Part shown: one piece after another, positions 7,281-12,169 of the stretch
Layout: the number at the start of each line of letters is the position of its first letter
How positions within the stretch are numbered: position 1 is the first letter of the stretch
Source of the DNA: Flavobacteriales bacterium UBA7690
GTDB taxonomy: Bacteria; Bacteroidota; Bacteroidia; Flavobacteriales_F; PHOS-HE28
Reading direction: 5' to 3'
Length of the DNA stretch: 12,169 bases
Assembly: GCA_002482775.1 (NCBI GenBank)
Contig: DLGQ01000012.1
Location: forward strand, 2,466 to 14,634
Made by a program: the position numbers and the translations under genes
The notes under the pieces: model-generated
The model's database searches: none
What the model saw: the letters and a program-made list of their open reading frames with translations, nothing else
Told to the model about the DNA's origin: nothing

Positions 7281-7576
7281 TCACTGGCCGCTAGGAGTTG
7301 CTACTCCGTTATCTCCAATCGTGTAGCCTTTCTCCTTAAGGTAGTTAACTTCTCTTCCAAAGAAGTTCAAGTTCTCCGGTTTGACCTCCCCACCGACGTA
7401 CATATTCCTTGCAGTAGGGGCATCTGTAAGTCGTATGACATCGCCTCTTTAAACCTCCGCAGGGTCTCCCGAGGAACGAGGGGACCCTGCGGTCTCGAAG
7501 TCGCGCTCGCCACCCTATTACCATCATTCCAGCCGAAGGTATGCATCCTGCTTCGTTGTTGTGCGGTGCTCACCAC
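7281..7576 (-). pseudogene. Frameshifted 3' remnant of a probable toxin or effector gene
   Basis: No single frame spans this stretch, but protein-like sequence passes through three frames on the minus strand. The first, from about 7576 to 7440, includes WNDGNRVASATS and RETLRRFKEAMSYDL. The second, around 7437-7395, carries TYRCPYCKEYV with a CxxC pair at 7411-7422. The third, about 7400 to the TGA at 7281-7283, reads VGGEVKPENLNFFGREVN and ends NGVATPSGQ. Each switch could be explained by one extra base. The stop lies 1 nt before the start of the immunity-like gene. The most economical reading is the C-terminal end of a toxin or effector whose frame has decayed, or that contains sequencing indels. 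The CxxC pair could bind zinc. Its upstream part is absent: the RAYT gene ends at 7570 instead. The family is not recognised. Confidence 0.5.
7459..7490. repeat. Hairpin inside the frameshifted remnant
   Basis: GCAGGGTC at 7459-7466 pairs with GACCCTGC at 7483-7490, and the pairing continues with one G-T pair into a CCC/GGG stretch, leaving a loop of about 9 nt. It sits in the first frame segment of the remnant and may be a small inserted palindrome or coding sequence that happens to fold. Confidence 0.4.
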
Positions 7577-8157
7577 GGCGCTCCCTTCCCATCGAGGAAC
7601 CCGAACTCTTGGTACGGTGTCAATGGAGCCGATCGATTTTCTCCTCGCACGTAGAACGCGAAGCTGGAGTGCGGGTATTCCACGGCATCATCGGCCAAGT
7701 GCCACTTTTTGCTGACGGCATTGGCGTGGATGTATTTGAGCTTCTGCTCGATCATCTTTCCGCTGAAGAGCTCCACCATGTCGGTGGAGGTGGCGAACAC
7801 GCGGTGCTTTTGTCCGCGAGCGATATCGGATTGGCGCAGTCCTTCTTGCAAACGACTTAACAGGTCTTGCCGACCAGCTTGCCCAAGGCGCTTGACGAGT
7901 TCGTAGGCCATGAACCGCTTGCCGTTGCCGAGCACGGTATTGATGGTTCCGCCTTCGGGCACGCGGATCACGAAGTGGGCGTGGTTGGGCATGATGGCGT
8001 AGCCGAAGAAGTGATACCCCTTCTGATGGGCAAGGTGCATCCAGTTGTACACGATGTCGTACGCCTGCAACTCCATGAACAGGGGCACCCATTGGTGGCA
8101 ACTGAAGGTAGCGAAGTAGACGGCACCGTCCTTCTGGCGCAGCTTGCGGGTGGACAT
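7570..8157 (-). CDS. REP-associated tyrosine transposase (RAYT, Y1/HUH family)
   Basis: A 195-residue single-strand DNA transposase of the Y1_Tnp/IS200-like HUH superfamily. The HUH motif is in YAIMPNHAHFVIR (53-65, His59 and His61), and the catalytic tyrosine is in KLKYIHANAV (139-148, Tyr142), the usual YIHxN context. A conserved EYPHSS-FAFY element follows near the C-terminus. All these residues are intact and the length fits RAYTs. The start at MSTRKLRQKDG was chosen over the longer frame to 8280, whose extra 41 residues are Pro/Arg-rich translation of a palindromic region. RAYTs are known to bind and process REP hairpins. An inverted repeat 41-70 nt upstream of the start is a candidate substrate. 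The gene does not have the flanking ends of a classical IS, so it is probably a domesticated or decaying element. Confidence 0.9.
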   Translation of the reverse strand: MSTRKLRQKDGAVYFATFSCHQWVPLFMELQAYDIVYNWMHLAHQKGYHFFGYAIMPNHAHFVIRVPEGGTINTVLGNGKRFMAYELVKRLGQAGRQDLLSRLQEGLRQSDIARGQKHRVFATSTDMVELFSGKMIEQKLKYIHANAVSKKWHLADDAVEYPHSSFAFYVRGENRSAPLTPYQEFGFLDGKGAPW

Positions 8158-8197
8158 CACACCAAGGTAGCGATCACGTGTGGGAGGCCGCAGGGTC

Positions 8198-8227
8198 GTC
8201 CCGCACAGGCTCACCGCCGTGCGGGAC
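8198..8227. repeat. Inverted repeat upstream of the RAYT gene
   Basis: GTCCCGCAC (8198-8206) and GTGCGGGAC (8219-8227) form a perfect 9-bp stem around a 12-nt loop, 41 nt upstream of the RAYT start. RAYT genes are typically flanked by their cognate REP hairpins, so this is a candidate. The stem shares only the GTCCCG segment with the palindromes at 2561-2606 and 6909-6924. Confidence 0.5.
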
Positions 8228-8290
8228 AGACCCGGCGGAGGTTTTGGGGGTGGAGTGGCGAACGGCGGACACCCTGCCAAGATTTAAAAA

Positions 8291-8599
8291 GTGCAGAGCT
8301 TCCCGTTGATCATCGCCGATGAAAGCATGGTGGATATAAGGCCCATTGAACAGCCCCTGGCAGGACTCACCGTGTTCCCGCAATCCGCATCGTACACGGT
8401 GCAGGTGGTGCTGCCCGATGGCATGCACGGCCAAGGTGAACTGCTGGTGCTGGACATGGCCGGACGGGTACTGCGTACACAAGGGATCACGGATCCCACG
8501 ACACTCGTTCCTGTGGATGATCTGCCCGATGGCCTCTATTCGCTGAGGGCGATGGTGCAGGGCCGCAATGTGACCGCGCGGATCAGTGTACGGCATTAG
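8291..8599 (+). pseudogene. Orphan T9SS C-terminal sorting domain (truncated secreted protein)
   Basis: About 100 residues that match only the tail of a secreted Bacteroidota protein: IEQPLAGLTVFPQSAS, then LLVLDMAGRVLRTQG, LPDGLYSLRAMVQG and a basic end VTARISVRH. This is the type A T9SS sorting domain, normally the last 80-90 residues of a much longer protein with an N-terminal signal peptide. Here an in-frame TAA at 8285-8287 precedes the GTG at 8291, and no signal peptide or passenger domain is present, so the product could not be exported. It is best read as the 3' remnant of a gene cut off when the RAYT/palindrome segment to its left arrived, or by a deletion. Confidence 0.75.
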
Positions 8600-8696
8600 G
8601 ACCGTGTAAGGGCTGTTCTGTCCGGTGAGCTCGTTCTATGGCGGATCACCCCTTGCCACCAGCCGCTCCCAAGGCCGTGTAGGAGAACCATCCCGA

Positions 8697-8724
8697 AAGT
8701 GCCGGTCCATCGGATCCGGCACTT
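8697..8724. terminator. Possible hairpin terminator
   Basis: AAGTGCCGG and CCGGCACTT form a 9-bp stem with a 10-nt loop. No T tract follows on the plus strand, while TTTC follows on the minus strand. It may end transcription from the orphan sorting-domain fragment, from a minus-strand frame, or from both. Confidence 0.4.
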
Positions 8725-8947
8725 GGCATGATCCATGACCATCGCGGATCCCTTCTGGAAACGCAGGCCGTTCGAACATGCTGAAGGGCACAGCATTGAC
8801 ATCGGTCAGCACAGGTGCCCAGCGGTGTGCGTAGGTTCGGTGCACAACTTCCATCCCATGGTAGGCAGTAGGGTAGTGGAGCCTGCCCCATACGTGCCGC
8901 ACGAGAGGCGGAGTTGGACCGACTTCGGCGGTAGTGCTCGATAGCGA

Positions 8948-8955
8948 TACCTTTC
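8948..8955 (+). promoter_or_regulatory. Candidate -7 element of the mla operon
   Basis: TACCTTTC differs by one base from TAnnTTTG and lies only 6 nt before the chosen ATG at 8962. A TTCG at 8923-8926 is 21 nt upstream and could be the partner element. If used, the transcript would begin at or very near the start codon, giving a leaderless mRNA. Confidence 0.35.
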
Positions 8956-8961
8956 ACGAAT

Positions 8962-9741
8962 ATGACGGCACAGCGCGCGACCGGGGCATTGAGAGGAACG
9001 CTCTTAGAGGTGGGTGCGGTCTCCCGCTTCACCGGCCGGTTCTTCCACGAAGCCTTCCGATCGCGCTTCGAATGGCGTGAACTGTTCCGACAGGCCTACC
9101 TGAACGGATACCTCTCGCTGCCGCTGGTGGCCATCACCGCGTTCATCATGGGTCTGGTGCTCACCATCCAATCGCGTCCCACGCTGGCGGCGTTCGGTGC
9201 GGAGACCATGTTGCCGGCCATGGTCTCCATCTCCGTGGTGCGCGAGATCGGCCCGGTGATCACGGCGCTCATCTGTGCCGGACGCATCGGCAGCAGCATG
9301 GGCGCGGAACTCGGCAGCATGAAGGTGACCGAACAGATCGATGCCATGGAGGTGAGCGGCACCAACCCGTTCAAGTACCTCGTCGTAACCCGGGTATGGA
9401 GCACCATCTTGATGCTGCCGTTGCTGGTGGTGCTGGCGGACGCCATCGCCATCTGGGCTTGCTACATCGGCGTGAACATGCGTGGTACGGTGAGCTGGAG
9501 CCTTTTCCAACAACAGGTCTTCGATTCGCTCGTGTTCACCGATCTGGTCCCGGCGCTGATCAAGTCGGTGTTCTTCGGGCTGGCCATCGGCGTGGTGGGG
9601 TGTTATAAGGGCTTCACCACGGAGAAAGGCACAGAAGGCGTGGGCCGTGCTGCCCACTCGGCGGTGGTGCTCGCCTCACTGCTCATCTTCATCCTCGATC
9701 TGATCGCCGTGCAGGTCACCGAGATACTCGACCTGAACTGA
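8962..9741 (+). CDS. mlaE: MlaE-type lipid ABC transporter permease
   Basis: A 259-residue inner-membrane permease of the MlaE/YrbE family, which carries phospholipid between the inner membrane and the MCE protein. An amphipathic N-terminal part (1-45) leads into membrane segments at about 50-70, 85-105, 143-170, 198-215 and 235-252. The family core SVVREIGPVITALICAGRIG (91-110) is followed by SSMGAELGSMKVTEQIDAME, whose EQIDAM segment is the expected coupling site for the ATPase. Length is normal for the family. The stop overlaps the start of the ATPase gene by one base (TGATG), so translation is probably coupled. No ribosome binding site is evident before the ATG. First gene of a three-gene operon. 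Confidence 0.93.
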   Translation: MTAQRATGALRGTLLEVGAVSRFTGRFFHEAFRSRFEWRELFRQAYLNGYLSLPLVAITAFIMGLVLTIQSRPTLAAFGAETMLPAMVSISVVREIGPVITALICAGRIGSSMGAELGSMKVTEQIDAMEVSGTNPFKYLVVTRVWSTILMLPLLVVLADAIAIWACYIGVNMRGTVSWSLFQQQVFDSLVFTDLVPALIKSVFFGLAIGVVGCYKGFTTEKGTEGVGRAAHSAVVLASLLIFILDLIAVQVTEILDLN

Positions 9742-10529
9742 TGGGGACCAGCGCACCCTTCGCGAGCAATGCACCGCTCGCCGACCGCATCGGTACGGAA
9801 GAAGTGATCGTGGTGCGCGACCTGTGCAAGGCGTTCGGGGCGAACAAGGTGCTGCAAGGGTTCGACCTGACGGTACGACGCGGCGAGAACGTGATGGTGC
9901 TGGGCAAGTCCGGTTCGGGCAAGTCGGTGCTCATCAAGTGCATCGTCGGCCTTCTGCGCCCGGACAACGGGAGCATCAGCGTGCTGGGGCAGGACACCCT
10001 GGCGCTGGACCCCGAAGCGCTGGACCGCCTACGGGTGAAGATCGGCTTCCTCTTCCAGAGCAGCGCGCTCTACGATTCCATGACGGTGCGCGAGAACCTC
10101 GAGTTCCCCTTGCGGCGCCACTGGATCGCACAGGAAGGCAACGATCGGGAGGCGTTGGTACACGAAGCGCTGGAGAACGTGGGACTGATGAACGCCATCG
10201 ACATGTACCCGAGCGAACTCTCCGGCGGCATGCGCCGACGCATCGGCCTTGCGCGCACGTTGATCCTGAAGCCCGAGATCGTGCTGTACGACGAACCCAC
10301 CACGGGCCTCGATCCCATCACCGGCAAAGAGATCGTGGAACTGATCCTGCGCTTGCAGCAGAAGTATGCCACCTCGTCCGTGATCATCTCCCACGACCTC
10401 AACGTGGCGAAGCTCGCCGCGAACCGCATCGCCGTGTTGTACGAGGGCCGCAACCACGCCGAAGGGACCTACGACGAACTGCGCGCCATGACTGATCCTT
10501 CGGTGAAACAGTTCTTTATCTTCATGTGA
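9741..10529 (+). CDS. mlaF: MlaF-type ABC transporter ATP-binding protein
   Basis: A 262-residue cytoplasmic ATPase that powers the MlaE permease. Walker A is GKSGSGKS at 55-62, the Q-loop glutamine is Gln106 in FLFQSSALYDSMTVREN, the signature is LSGGMRRR from 160, Walker B with the catalytic Glu is YDEPTTGLDP (Asp184, Glu185), and the H-loop is His218 in IISHDL. The GMRRRIGLART form of the signature and the SSALYDSMTV segment are typical of Mla/Mkl-type ATPases. An extra 20 N-terminal residues precede the nucleotide-binding domain. The start overlaps the permease stop, and the stop overlaps the MCE gene start, both as TGATG. No MlaB STAS gene is present in the window, so it is not known whether this complex has a partner at that position. 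Confidence 0.95.
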   Translation: MGTSAPFASNAPLADRIGTEEVIVVRDLCKAFGANKVLQGFDLTVRRGENVMVLGKSGSGKSVLIKCIVGLLRPDNGSISVLGQDTLALDPEALDRLRVKIGFLFQSSALYDSMTVRENLEFPLRRHWIAQEGNDREALVHEALENVGLMNAIDMYPSELSGGMRRRIGLARTLILKPEIVLYDEPTTGLDPITGKEIVELILRLQQKYATSSVIISHDLNVAKLAANRIAVLYEGRNHAEGTYDELRAMTDPSVKQFFIFM

Positions 10530-11500
10530 TGGCGACCGAACGTGTGAACAACATCAAGCTCGGTGCATTCGTGCTCGGCGGCACCATCGTGCTCATGCTG
10601 GCCCTGTACCTGCTGGGAACGAAGCGGGACCTGTTCAGCCGTACGGTGGACATCCATGCATGGTTCAACGAGGTGAGCGGCCTGCGGGTGGGCAACAACG
10701 TGCGTTACGCGGGCATCGACGTGGGCACCGTGGAGCGCATCACCATCGTGAACGATACGCAAGTGGTGGTGGACATGATGGTGCGGAAGGACGCTGCCGA
10801 GCACATCCGCACGAACGCGCTCGCCCGCATCGCCTCCGACGGCCTCATGGGGAACCAGCTCGTGAGCCTACAGCCGGGCGATGGCGACGGCCTTCCCGTG
10901 GTGGACGGCACCGTGCTCCGCACCGTGAAAGGGCTGGATATGGACGCCATGCTGCGCACGCTCGGCAGCTCCAATGAGAACCTGGTGACCATCACGACAG
11001 ACCTGCGTGAATTGACCCAACGGATGAACACGGTGAATGGACCGCTCGCCCTGCTCAGTGATACCATGTTGGCGCAGGATGTGCGTCTGACGTTGCGGGG
11101 CATGGTGGATGCGGCCGCCAATGCACGGGAGATCACCGCTGGCGTGAACATGCTTGTCCGCGATCTGCAAGCGGGCAAAGGTGCCTTGGGGGCCTTGGTG
11201 AGCGATCCTGCGGCGGAGCAACAAGTGCGCGATCTATTGTCCACGCTGGGTTCCGTTTCCGATTCGCTTGCACGTGTCAGTGGCGACATCAGCCGGTTCT
11301 CACAAGGGCTCAACGCTCCGGGCGGCCTGGGTCATACGCTCACCCGCGACACTGCGGTGGTCGCGGATGTGAAACGTGTGATCGCACACCTGGACACCAG
11401 CTCGGCCACGCTCTCCGAGGACCTGCGCGCCTTGCAACGCAACTGGTTCTTCCGCAAATACTTCAAGGAGAAGAAGGACGCGCGTGAACAACAGCGGTAG
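10529..11500 (+). CDS. mlaD: MlaD-type MCE-domain lipid transport protein
   Basis: A 323-residue MCE protein anchored in the inner membrane, expected to form the periplasmic hexameric ring that passes phospholipid to or from MlaEF. One N-terminal transmembrane helix (about 11-30) is followed by the MCE domain at about 37-120, with the conserved FNEVSGLRVGNNVRYAGIDVGTVERI and ARIASDGLMGNQLVSLQPG. A long C-terminal region (about 135-323), helical and polar with repeated residues like SVSDSLARVSGDISRFS, could form a barrel or needle extension. The C-terminus is basic (FRKYFKEKKDAREQQR). Such extensions are common in non-proteobacterial MCE proteins. The ATG at 10529 was chosen over the GTG at 10526 because it repeats the TGATG junction seen upstream. 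Last gene of the operon; no convincing terminator follows closely. Confidence 0.93.
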   Translation: MATERVNNIKLGAFVLGGTIVLMLALYLLGTKRDLFSRTVDIHAWFNEVSGLRVGNNVRYAGIDVGTVERITIVNDTQVVVDMMVRKDAAEHIRTNALARIASDGLMGNQLVSLQPGDGDGLPVVDGTVLRTVKGLDMDAMLRTLGSSNENLVTITTDLRELTQRMNTVNGPLALLSDTMLAQDVRLTLRGMVDAAANAREITAGVNMLVRDLQAGKGALGALVSDPAAEQQVRDLLSTLGSVSDSLARVSGDISRFSQGLNAPGGLGHTLTRDTAVVADVKRVIAHLDTSSATLSEDLRALQRNWFFRKYFKEKKDAREQQR

Positions 11501-11816
11501 CGGCGATGCACCTTTTTCAACCTCCGCCGGCTCTCATGAGGAAGGAGAGGCCCTACCTCCGATAGGCAGCCGTCGCCCTTAAAGCTGCACTCTCCAACTC
11601 ATTTGCTCCTGTCCATCAGGAACCAAGGAACGGATCACTCGTGAGCTTACTCATCACGGCATTCCCATTCATTGGAAGTGCGCCTCGCTACTCAGAAGAA
11701 GAAGCCGCCCCGCCCAGCGTGCCCTTCCGCACGTATGCGGAATGCACCTCCGGACAGGGCGATCACGGAACATCGACCCCTCGTTGGTCCCGTATCCCTT
11801 TTGGGGCGGCTTATGA
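11501..11816. other. Convergent intergenic region with folding potential
   Basis: The region lies between the MCE gene and the convergent minus-strand gene. The left part has only weak hairpins, such as GGCTCTC near 11529-11535 against GAGAGGCC near 11545-11552, and CCTA/TAGG just after. The right part holds the structured element at 11702-11812. No conserved-looking protein frame was seen; the plus-strand frame from 11641 is the shadow of the minus-strand gene. Confidence 0.5.
11702..11812 (-). ncRNA. Possible structured RNA or 3' untranslated element
   Basis: A perfect 10-bp GC-rich stem (11702-11711 with 11803-11812) closes a 111-nt element. Inside, as read on the plus strand, a hairpin pairs 11725-11731 with 11736-11742 around loop CGTA and is extended by GTGC/GCAC (11719-11722 with 11744-11747). 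A second hairpin pairs 11757-11763 with 11772-11779 with one bulged A and an 8-nt loop. This gives a junction-like fold. On the minus strand it starts 4 nt after the stop of the convergent gene, and the outer stem is followed by CTTCTTCTTCT, so an mRNA 3' end structure is likely. An independent RNA is possible. The strand is inferred from the U-rich flank. Confidence 0.4.
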
Positions 11817-12169
11817 TCAGCGCAGCTGTTGGGCGAACAACGCGAGCAGGTTGGGCACCAAGCTGGCGTGTTGCGGGGTGGTGGATGCGAACTTTGTTGG
11901 TGCTTCGTGCACGGTGCGTGTGGGGCGCGGTGCGGGTGCTTTGCGTTTCGGTGCTCCGCGGTACACCACGGCGGCCACCTGTTGGGGAGCTTTGATGGTA
12001 TCTGCCGGTGCTTCCGGTGCGCGCTTGTCGTCCGCATCGTTCTCCGTTGGTGCGTTCAGGTCCATCAGGCCTTTTTCGGTCATGGTCCAGGTGCGGCCGA
12101 TCATGTCACCATCGTAGGTGTTGTGGACGTTCTTGATGTCGTAGATCACGTCTTCGCTGCCGGCGCGGA
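11817..12169 (-). CDS. Partial gene of unknown function, C-terminal part
   Basis: The frame is open to the right window edge (no stop upstream of the GTG at 12149), so only the last 117 residues are seen. The visible start reads RAGSEDVIYDIKNVHNTYDG, then DMIGRTWTMTEKGLMDLN, a compact folded-looking part. About 75 residues rich in Ala, Pro, Glu and Lys follow (KRKAPAPRPTRT), probably disordered, ending in a short hydrophobic helix LVPNLLALFAQQLR. Codon use matches the neighbouring housekeeping genes, which supports a real gene. I do not recognise the family. It converges on the mla operon and is separated from it by the structured element. Confidence 0.6.
   Translation of the reverse strand, partial: RAGSEDVIYDIKNVHNTYDGDMIGRTWTMTEKGLMDLNAPTENDADDKRAPEAPADTIKAPQQVAAVVYRGAPKRKAPAPRPTRTVHEAPTKFASTTPQHASLVPNLLALFAQQLR

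Larger units (their letters stand above)
8600..8961. other. Intergenic region with no convincing gene
   Basis: The longest candidates are a minus-strand frame at 8636-8902 (88 residues, containing EVVHRTYAHRWAPVLTDV) and overlapping plus and minus frames. The first part of that minus frame has coding-like third positions, but the hairpin at 8697-8724 falls inside it and codon use worsens downstream, so it may be a gene fragment at most. The right end carries the candidate promoter of the mla operon. Confidence 0.45.

Noticed and set aside
8158..8280. N-terminal extension of the RAYT
   Set aside because: The sequence is Pro/Arg-rich and translates the palindromic flank. RAYT homology begins at the internal ATG at 8157.
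8636..8902. 88-residue minus-strand gene
   Set aside because: A hairpin lies inside it, codon use is uneven, and no family is recognisable. It may be a fragment and is noted only in the intergenic entry.
11702..11812. Signal recognition particle RNA
   Set aside because: A CCGGA segment suggested it, but the element is branched and lacks the rod-like fold and the conserved GGAAGCAGC-type apical loop.
11641..12117. 158-residue plus-strand open frame
   Set aside because: It runs antisense to the partial gene at 11817-12169, which has normal codon use, and crosses the structured element.

Overview
The window looks like chromosomal DNA of a GC-rich member of the Bacteroidota, most likely a Flavobacteriales-type lineage. 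The grounds are C-terminal type IX secretion (T9SS) sorting domains on two proteins (2..2452 and the fragment 8291..8599), SprB-like repeats with a PKD domain, two lipoproteins with short lipoboxes, -7 elements resembling TAnnTTTG, and little use of Shine-Dalgarno sites. This assignment is an inference from gene content; no rRNA or other marker gene is present.

Layout, left to right. Positions 2-2452 hold the 3' part of a large T9SS-secreted adhesin-like protein that ends in a strong hairpin terminator. Positions 2500-2730 carry GC-rich palindromes, including two oppositely oriented copies of one core, arranged like a bacterial interspersed mosaic element. They stand just before a small GIY-YIG nuclease gene (2727-3029). 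Next come a lipoprotein of unknown function and an HD-type (p)ppGpp hydrolase-like protein 3 nt downstream (3084-4259), then a dipeptidyl-peptidase III (M49) lipoprotein (4407-6443) closed by an 18-bp hairpin terminator.

Positions 6500-8960 form an accessory patch: a structured segment with no recognisable gene; a small immunity-like gene (6950-7279, minus); directly upstream of it, a frameshifted remnant that looks like the end of a toxin or effector gene (7281-7576, minus); a REP-associated tyrosine transposase (RAYT, 7570-8157, minus) with an inverted repeat at its 5' side; and an orphan T9SS sorting domain (8291-8599, plus) that has lost the rest of its protein. The patch has mixed codon use and broken frames, as expected of repeated insertion and decay.

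Positions 8962-11500 are a compact lipid-transport operon: MlaE-type permease, MlaF-type ATPase and MlaD-type MCE protein, with TGATG stop/start overlaps at both junctions. The inner-membrane ABC core and the substrate-binding MCE ring are encoded together, without MlaB or MlaC in the window. Beyond it, an intergenic region contains a 111-nt element closed by a perfect 10-bp GC-rich stem with two internal hairpins. A minus-strand gene of unknown function (11817 to the window end) converges on the operon.

No tRNA, rRNA, CRISPR array or complete insertion sequence was found. The items that most deserve a second look are the palindrome pair beside the GIY-YIG gene, the immunity gene with its frameshifted partner, and the structured element at 11702-11812.
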